From assembly GCA_019449455.1 (NCBI GenBank), contig JAGRPO010000194.1:1-44043 (forward strand): 44,043 nucleotides of DNA, read 5' to 3'. Positions 39,994 to 44,043 of the stretch are shown here, one piece after another (positions within the stretch are counted from its first letter, which is position 1; every line of letters starts with the position of its first letter). This DNA is from Betaproteobacteria bacterium. GTDB lineage: Bacteria > Pseudomonadota > Gammaproteobacteria > Burkholderiales > Usitatibacteraceae. The notes under the pieces were generated by a model, which worked only from the letters and a program-made list of their open reading frames with translations, did no database searches and was not told where the DNA came from. The position numbers and the translations under genes are program-made.

Positions 39994-40386
39994 ATGGCCA
40001 GGATCTTCAAGACCTACGACGAATGGAAGGCCCAGCTCACCCCGCTGCAGTTCGACGTGACGCGCCGCGCCGCGACGGAGCGCCCCTTCACGGGCGAGTA
40101 CGACGACTGCTCGACGCCCGGAACCTACAGTTGCGTCTGCTGCGGCCAGGACCTCTTCGTGTCCGACACGAAGTTCAACGCCGGCTGCGGCTGGCCCTCC
40201 TTCTGGCAGCCGGTCTCGCCCGGCGCCGTGGAGGAGCGCAAGGACGCGAGCCTGGGCATGGTGCGGACCGAGGTGGTGTGCGCCAACTGCGACGCCCACC
40301 TCGGCCACGTGTTCGAGGACGGCCCGAAGCCCACGGGGCTTCGCTACTGCATGAACTCGGCCTCGCTCAAGCTGAAGCCGCGATAG
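39994..40386 (+). CDS. msrB: peptide methionine (R)-S-oxide reductase MsrB
   Basis: 130 residues. Zinc is held by two CxxC pairs: Cys47/Cys50 (CVCCGQ) and Cys96/Cys99 (CANC). The catalytic residue is Cys119 (RYCMNSASL, where Met takes the place of the usual Ile). Cys65 (NAGCGWPSF) is the resolving Cys. HLGHVF is the conserved active-site element. The enzyme reduces methionine R-sulfoxide in proteins, in the cytoplasm. The beginning ([22 protein letters not shown]) fits the normal MsrB start. GAAGGA is 8 bases upstream. Its last 20 bases overlap the end of the convergent gene at 40367. Confidence 0.96.
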   Translation: MARIFKTYDEWKAQLTPLQFDVTRRAATERPFTGEYDDCSTPGTYSCVCCGQDLFVSDTKFNAGCGWPSFWQPVSPGAVEERKDASLGMVRTEVVCANCDAHLGHVFEDGPKPTGLRYCMNSASLKLKPR

Positions 40387-40750
40387 GCGCGTTTTCGTAG
40401 CGCGCCTCGCCCGAGGGCGGGATCTTGCCCAGCTTCTCGAGGCGCAGCCGGATGGAGCCCTGCGTGCGCGCGTGCTTGCGGGCCATCTCCGGGATGCCGA
40501 CGCCCGCGTCGAAGGCGACCGCGATGGCGCGGTCCTCGCCCTCGTTCCAGGGCTTGCCGAAGTTGGCGGGCAGGCGCTCGCGGCGCTTTTCCCTTTCCAC
40601 CTCGCGCTGCATGAGGTCGAGGGCGGAGAAGAGCGCGCGAAGGGCGCGCGGCTCGGCATAGGGGCTGTCCTCGGGGTACTGCTCGCCGGTGACGGGGTTC
40701 ACGCCGTCCGCCAGCGCTTTCACGATGGGCAATGCGGATTCGAGTTGCAT
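40367..40750 (-). CDS. small protein with SANT/HTH-like C-terminus, unknown function
   Basis: 127 residues. The N-terminal half ([39 protein letters not shown]) has a conserved look: an ALADGxxPxTGE element followed by SPY. The C-terminal half ([46 protein letters not shown]) reads like a Myb/SANT-type helix-turn-helix, a pattern also seen at the ends of some DNA helicases and nucleases, so DNA binding is plausible. GGAGG is 5 bases before the ATG at 40750. The gene stands alone and its 3' end overlaps that of msrB by 20 bases. The function is unknown. The next 185 bases to the right (40751-40935) hold no gene I can support. Confidence 0.75.
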   Translation of the reverse strand: MQLESALPIVKALADGVNPVTGEQYPEDSPYAEPRALRALFSALDLMQREVEREKRRERLPANFGKPWNEGEDRAIAVAFDAGVGIPEMARKHARTQGSIRLRLEKLGKIPPSGEARYENAPIAASA

Positions 40751-40935
40751 GGGGCCTCCGGTGGGGTGAGGCCGCGTCGACGTGCGCGGCCGCATACCGG
40801 AAAACGCTTGCTGGCGCGCGCGGTTGACCGCTGCCGCCGTCGCCTACCGCGGTTGTGGACGGGTCCCGGCGCAGGCTATCCTGCGCCGACCGCATTCCGG
40901 GGCGCCCGCGTCCCACCCGCGCGGAAGGATCGGAC

Positions 40936-41241
40936 ATGAAGGACTACCTGAATTACATGCGGTCCATCGTCGCCCGCCGCTGCGCCGAGCTGCGGGAACT
41001 CGACATCGAGGCCATCAGGGCGCTGCCCGGGTACTCGCCGGATGCATCGATCTACGACGACAAGGTGAGGTGCGGCGTGCACCACAGGTCGACGCCAGCC
41101 GGGCAGCACATCGTGGTCGCGCAGGCGGTGCGGGACAGCTGGTTCGGGATGGCTTACGCCGTGCAGCTCGACGGCTTCGCGATAGAGGCGGACGGAACGC
41201 GGCGGGAGCTTGCCGAGAACGAGAAGTGGGAATACGACTAG
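40936..41241 (+). CDS. protein of unknown function
   Basis: 101 residues, soluble, not recognised. It begins MKDYLNYMRSIVARRCAELREL, then has a proline-rich turn (IRALPGYSPDASIYDDKVRC), a middle with two Cys in all, and a strand-like region GQHIVVAQAVRDSWFGMAYAVQLDGF. GGAAGGA with a 6-base spacer precedes the ATG at 40936, which is much better than any upstream start. The end is acidic (ENEKWEYD). The next gene follows at 25 bases in the same direction, so the two may be co-transcribed. I see no known domain. Confidence 0.65.
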   Translation: MKDYLNYMRSIVARRCAELRELDIEAIRALPGYSPDASIYDDKVRCGVHHRSTPAGQHIVVAQAVRDSWFGMAYAVQLDGFAIEADGTRRELAENEKWEYD

Positions 41242-41266
41242 GGGCCCCGACAACGAAGGTGCAAGC

Positions 41267-41542
41267 ATGAATGAAATCGGATCTCTCGTGGTTGCCGCCG
41301 TGTTCTTTCTTGGCGTCTACATCGAGTTCCGAGGGTCGGGACGACGGGACCTCGCCATCGCCCAGAACGCATTTCTGACGATCGCGTTATTCGTCGTCGT
41401 GAGCTTCTGGTACCGCCTGGGTTCCTATCGGTGGCTTGTCGGTTCCCTGCTCGCGCTCGTGTGTATCGCCGCGACGGTGGCGCTATACGCGGCACCTTCT
41501 CCCCGGAAACGCAGCCGTCCCCGACTGAACCTGCGGAAATAG
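41267..41542 (+). CDS. small three-span membrane protein, unknown function
   Basis: 91 residues with three hydrophobic segments: 3-20 (IGSLVVAAVFFLGVYIEF), about 30-48 (AQNAFLTIALFVVVSFWYR) and 54-72 (LVGSLLALVCIAATVALY). The tail is basic (PRKRSRPRLNLRK), which would keep the C-terminus in the cytoplasm. AAGGTG precedes the ATG at 41267; a longer frame from 41210 overlaps the previous gene and is less likely. No family is recognised. Codon use looks somewhat less GC-biased than that of its neighbours. It converges on the ABC-F gene across 126 bases that contain the inverted repeat at 41569-41599 and nothing else I can name. Confidence 0.65.
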   Translation: MNEIGSLVVAAVFFLGVYIEFRGSGRRDLAIAQNAFLTIALFVVVSFWYRLGSYRWLVGSLLALVCIAATVALYAAPSPRKRSRPRLNLRK

Positions 41543-41568
41543 GCAACGCGATGAATCCGCCGGCATTC

Positions 41569-41599
41569 ACCTTCGACCCTGCCGGGGGCATTCGAAGGT
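41569..41599. terminator. inverted repeat between convergent genes
   Basis: ACCTTCGA (41569-41576) and TCGAAGGT (41592-41599) form a perfect 8-base stem with a 15-base loop, in the 126-base gap between the small membrane protein and the convergent ABC-F gene. No U tract follows, so a terminator role is only likely. Confidence 0.4.
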
Positions 41600-41668
41600 C
41601 GTGTGGACCGGCCGACGAACATGCGCGAAGGGCCCGTGCCGCGCTCTCGCCGGGAAGGAGCAATTGCG

Positions 41669-43600
41669 CTACTCCCGGGGTTGCCGGCCGGCCCCCGACG
41701 ACCGCCTGACGGCATCGTCCATCTGCGCATTCGCCCATAGCCAATCCTCCTCGAGCTGCGCGATCCTCGCCGCGATCTCGCCCTGGCGCTTCGAGCGTTG
41801 CGCAAGCTCGTCCCGCATCGCCTCCTCGTACGCCTCGCCCGACGCGAGCCAGGCGTCGAGGGATTCCTTCTCGGGCTGGAGCCTGGCGAGCTCCTTCTCG
41901 ATGGCGCCGATCTTCTTCTCGAAGGGCTTCTTCGCGTCCGCGAGCTTCTGCCGCGACTCGGCTTCCGAGCGCTTCTGCGCCTTGCGGTCGGCGCCCGCGC
42001 CGCTGCCTTCCTGCTTCGTGCCCCGCACGCGGTACTGGCGCGACCATTCGCGGTAGTCGTCGAGGTTGCCGTCGAAGGGCGCGACCTTCCCGTCGGCCAC
42101 GAGCCACCACTGGTCGGTCGCCGCCTCCAGGAGGTGCCGGTCGTGGGCCACGACGATCAGCGTGCCCTCGAAATCCTGCAGCGCCTGCGCGAGCGACTCG
42201 CGCATCTCGATGTCGAGGTGGTTGGTGGGCTCGTCCAGCACCAGCAGGTTGGGCCGTTCCCAGACGATGAGGGCGAGCGCCAGGCGCGCCTTCTCGCCGC
42301 CGGAGAAGTCGGCCACGCGCTGGAAGACCTGGTCGCCGCGGAAGTCGAAGCCGCCGAGGAAATTGCGCAGTTCCTGCTCGCGCACGCCGGGGGCGAGCCG
42401 CGCGAGGTGCCACATGGCGCTCTCCTCGAGCCGCAGCTTCTCGACCTGGTGCTGCGCGAAGTAGCCGATGCGCAGGTCCGGCGAGCGGATGATGGTGCCG
42501 GCCACCGGCGGCAGGTCGCCGACGATCGTCTTCAGCAGCGTCGACTTGCCCGCGCCGTTGGGGCCCAGCAGTCCGATGGCCTCGCCGAAGTACACGCTCC
42601 ACTCGATGTCCGACACCACCGCCTTGCCGCCGTAGCCCACGCTCGCTTCGGCGACGCGGAAGAGCAGCTTCGGCTTCACGGGCGGCTCGCGGAAGGCGAA
42701 GGTGAACGGCGAGTCGACGTGGGCGGCCGCGATCACCTCCAGCTTCTCCAGCGCCTTGATGCGGCTCTGCGCCTGGCGCGCCTTGGTGGCCTTGGCGCGG
42801 AAGCGGTCGATGAAGGACTGCAGGTGCGCCATCGTGCGCTGCTGCCGCTCGTAGGCGAGCTGCTGCTGGCCGAGGCGCTCGGCGCGCTGGCGCTCGAAGG
42901 CCGAGTAGTTGCCGGCGTACGTGGCGAGCTTCTGCGCGTCCACGTGCACGATCGTGCCCACCACGGAATCGAGGAACTCGCGGTCGTGGGTGATGAGGAG
43001 CAGCGCCCCGGGGTAGCCCTTGAGCCAGTCCTCGAGCCACATCACCGCGTCGAGGTCGAGGTGGTTCGTGGGCTCGTCGAGCAGCAGCAGGTCCGAGCGG
43101 CACATGAGGGCGCGCGCCAGGTTCAGGCGCATGCGCCAGCCGCCCGAGAAGGACGCGACCGGATTCGCTTCGGCCTGCGCCGAAAAGCCGAGGCCCGACA
43201 TGAGAGCCTGCGCTCGCGAGCGCGCCGTGTAGCCGCCGATCTCGTCGTAGCGCCCGTGCAGCAGGGCCGCGCGCTCGCCCTCCTCGTGCGCCGCCTCCGC
43301 CTCGCGGATCGCCGCCTCGACCTCGCGCAGCTCCGCGTCGCCGTCCATCACGAAATCGAGCGCGGCGCGGTCGGCGTCGAGCAGCTCCTGCGCGACGTGC
43401 GCGAGGACCCAGCGCGCCGGCAGCTCGACCTCTCCCGCGTCCTGGTGCAGCTCGCCCAGGACCAGCGCGAAGAGGCTGGACTTGCCCGCGCCGTTGGGGC
43501 CGACGAGGCCGACGCGGTGGCCGGGAAAGACGGTGAGCGAGGCGTCCTTGAGCAGGATGCGCGCGCCGCGCGCCAGCGTGATGTTCGAGAGGCGAAGCAC
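41669..43600 (-). CDS. ABC-F family ATPase, YheS-like
   Basis: 643 residues. Two ABC modules: Walker A GPNGAGKSS at 34-42 with LSGGW-type signature FSGGWRMRLNLARAL and LLLLDEPTNHLDLDAV, then GPNGAGKSTLL with FSGGEKARLALALIVW and LLVLDEPTNHLDIEM. The linker between them (QSFIDRFRAKATKARQAQSRIKALEKLE) is the long helical P-site tRNA interaction motif region. A C-terminal coiled coil closes the protein. It matches E. coli YheS in length and layout. Such proteins act on the ribosome in the cytoplasm. The start is a GTG at 43600 whose first base is the last base of the exonuclease III stop (TAGTG), so the two are coupled. Confidence 0.92.
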   Translation of the reverse strand: MLRLSNITLARGARILLKDASLTVFPGHRVGLVGPNGAGKSSLFALVLGELHQDAGEVELPARWVLAHVAQELLDADRAALDFVMDGDAELREVEAAIREAEAAHEEGERAALLHGRYDEIGGYTARSRAQALMSGLGFSAQAEANPVASFSGGWRMRLNLARALMCRSDLLLLDEPTNHLDLDAVMWLEDWLKGYPGALLLITHDREFLDSVVGTIVHVDAQKLATYAGNYSAFERQRAERLGQQQLAYERQQRTMAHLQSFIDRFRAKATKARQAQSRIKALEKLEVIAAAHVDSPFTFAFREPPVKPKLLFRVAEASVGYGGKAVVSDIEWSVYFGEAIGLLGPNGAGKSTLLKTIVGDLPPVAGTIIRSPDLRIGYFAQHQVEKLRLEESAMWHLARLAPGVREQELRNFLGGFDFRGDQVFQRVADFSGGEKARLALALIVWERPNLLVLDEPTNHLDIEMRESLAQALQDFEGTLIVVAHDRHLLEAATDQWWLVADGKVAPFDGNLDDYREWSRQYRVRGTKQEGSGAGADRKAQKRSEAESRQKLADAKKPFEKKIGAIEKELARLQPEKESLDAWLASGEAYEEAMRDELAQRSKRQGEIAARIAQLEEDWLWANAQMDDAVRRSSGAGRQPRE

Positions 43601-44043
43601 TACAGCTGGAAGTCGTAGTCGATGGTGAGCGGCGCGTGGTCGGAGAAGCGCGCGTCCTTGTAGATGCGCGCGTACTCGGCCGACCGGGCGATGCCGGGCG
43701 TGGCGATGTGATAGTCGAGGCGCCAGCCCACGTTCTTGTCCCAGGCGCGCCCGCGGTTGGACCACCACGTGTACTGCTCGGGCAGGGGATTCAACGTGCG
43801 GAAGACGTCGACCCAGCCCACCTTGTCGAAGGCCTCGGTGAGCCAGGCGCGCTCCTCGGGCAGGAAGCCGGAGTTCTTCTGGTTCGAGCGCCAGTTCTTC
43901 AGGTCGATCTCCTTGTGCGCGATGTTCCAGTCGCCGCACAGGATGAACTCGCGCCCCGAGGCCTTCATCGCCTTGAGCTTCGGCATGAAGCGCTTCATGA
44001 AGGAGAACTTGCGCGCGAGCGCCTCCTCGCTCGAGGTGCCCGA
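43600..44043 (-). CDS. xthA: exonuclease III, 3' part (cut by window edge)
   Basis: The C-terminal 147 residues of an ExoIII/APE-type DNA repair nuclease; the beginning lies beyond 44043. Visible active-site elements are GDWNIAHKEIDL (catalytic Asp and Asn), the loop LDYHIATPGI and SDHAPLTIDY (Asp-His pair that holds the metal and water). The RSNQKNSGFLPEERAWL segment is typical of the proteobacterial ExoIII branch. The enzyme cuts at abasic sites and removes 3' blocks in the cytoplasm. It is the gene upstream of the ABC-F gene on the minus strand, with a TAGTG stop-start overlap. Partial only because of the window edge. Confidence 0.94.
   Translation of the reverse strand, partial: SGTSSEEALARKFSFMKRFMPKLKAMKASGREFILCGDWNIAHKEIDLKNWRSNQKNSGFLPEERAWLTEAFDKVGWVDVFRTLNPLPEQYTWWSNRGRAWDKNVGWRLDYHIATPGIARSAEYARIYKDARFSDHAPLTIDYDFQL

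Noticed and set aside
40751-40935. A 185-base gap searched for a tRNA or small RNA
   Set aside because: No cloverleaf or terminator-like structure was found; only GC-rich unremarkable sequence.
41543-41668. Small plus-strand frame from the ATG at 41551 in the gap before the ABC-F gene
   Set aside because: It has no good ribosome site, runs far into the ABC-F gene on the other strand, and has unconvincing composition.

Overview
The window is GC-rich (my estimate is high 60s to about 70 %) chromosomal DNA from a betaproteobacterium. The clues are two Bug/TctC-type periplasmic receptors, a metX-metW pair, phoB-phoR, a DUF971-ubiE-ubiJ block, a mannose-type EIIA-HPr-EI set, and BON/DUF3309 proteins. 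A Burkholderiales or Usitatibacter-like soil or water organism is my inference only. I see no phage, plasmid, insertion sequence, tRNA, rRNA or CRISPR array; almost all of the window is coding.

Left part (1-9950): DUF3297, a small exported protein, a lone type IV pilin gene on the minus strand and an exported amidohydrolase. Then comes a plus-strand set: a coiled-coil/MORN membrane protein, an exported Cys-rich protein with an HExxH motif, a GT-C-like membrane protein with a TPR, and a Ser/Thr kinase fused to a cyclic-nucleotide-binding domain. A Bug receptor and a HisN-type phosphatase follow. Middle part (9951-23270): an RlmN/Cfr-like radical SAM enzyme, a membrane protein, an unlisted 42-residue lipoprotein divergent from a WYL regulator, a spermidine-synthase-like protein, a VOC/Bug/thiamine-diphosphate-enzyme group, BON plus DUF3309 envelope or stress proteins, tex, and an arsenic unit (arsR-arsM). 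A stand-alone encapsulated-ferritin-like gene and a DUF302 gene diverge from that unit.

Right part (23268-44043): a long minus-strand series DUF971-ubiE-ubiJ-eamA-tamA-tamB with overlapping or nearly touching genes (ubiquinone synthesis plus the TAM outer-membrane assembly machine). Next are phoB-phoR behind a probable Pho box, and EIIA(Man)-HPr-EI with a coupled unknown gene. metX-metW sit behind a SAM-II riboswitch followed by an intrinsic terminator. The window ends with an AmpG-like permease, msrB, three small unknown genes, a YheS-like ABC-F ATPase and the 3' part of exonuclease III.

The most notable items are: the SAM-II riboswitch/terminator in front of metX; the EncFtn-like protein with a complete ferroxidase signature but no targeting peptide and no neighbouring shell gene; the four-gene MORN/HExxH/GT-C/kinase set; the Cys-Cys repeat tract in ArsM; and two copies of one palindrome placed exactly between convergent stop codons. 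No stretch above 300 bases lacks a gene.
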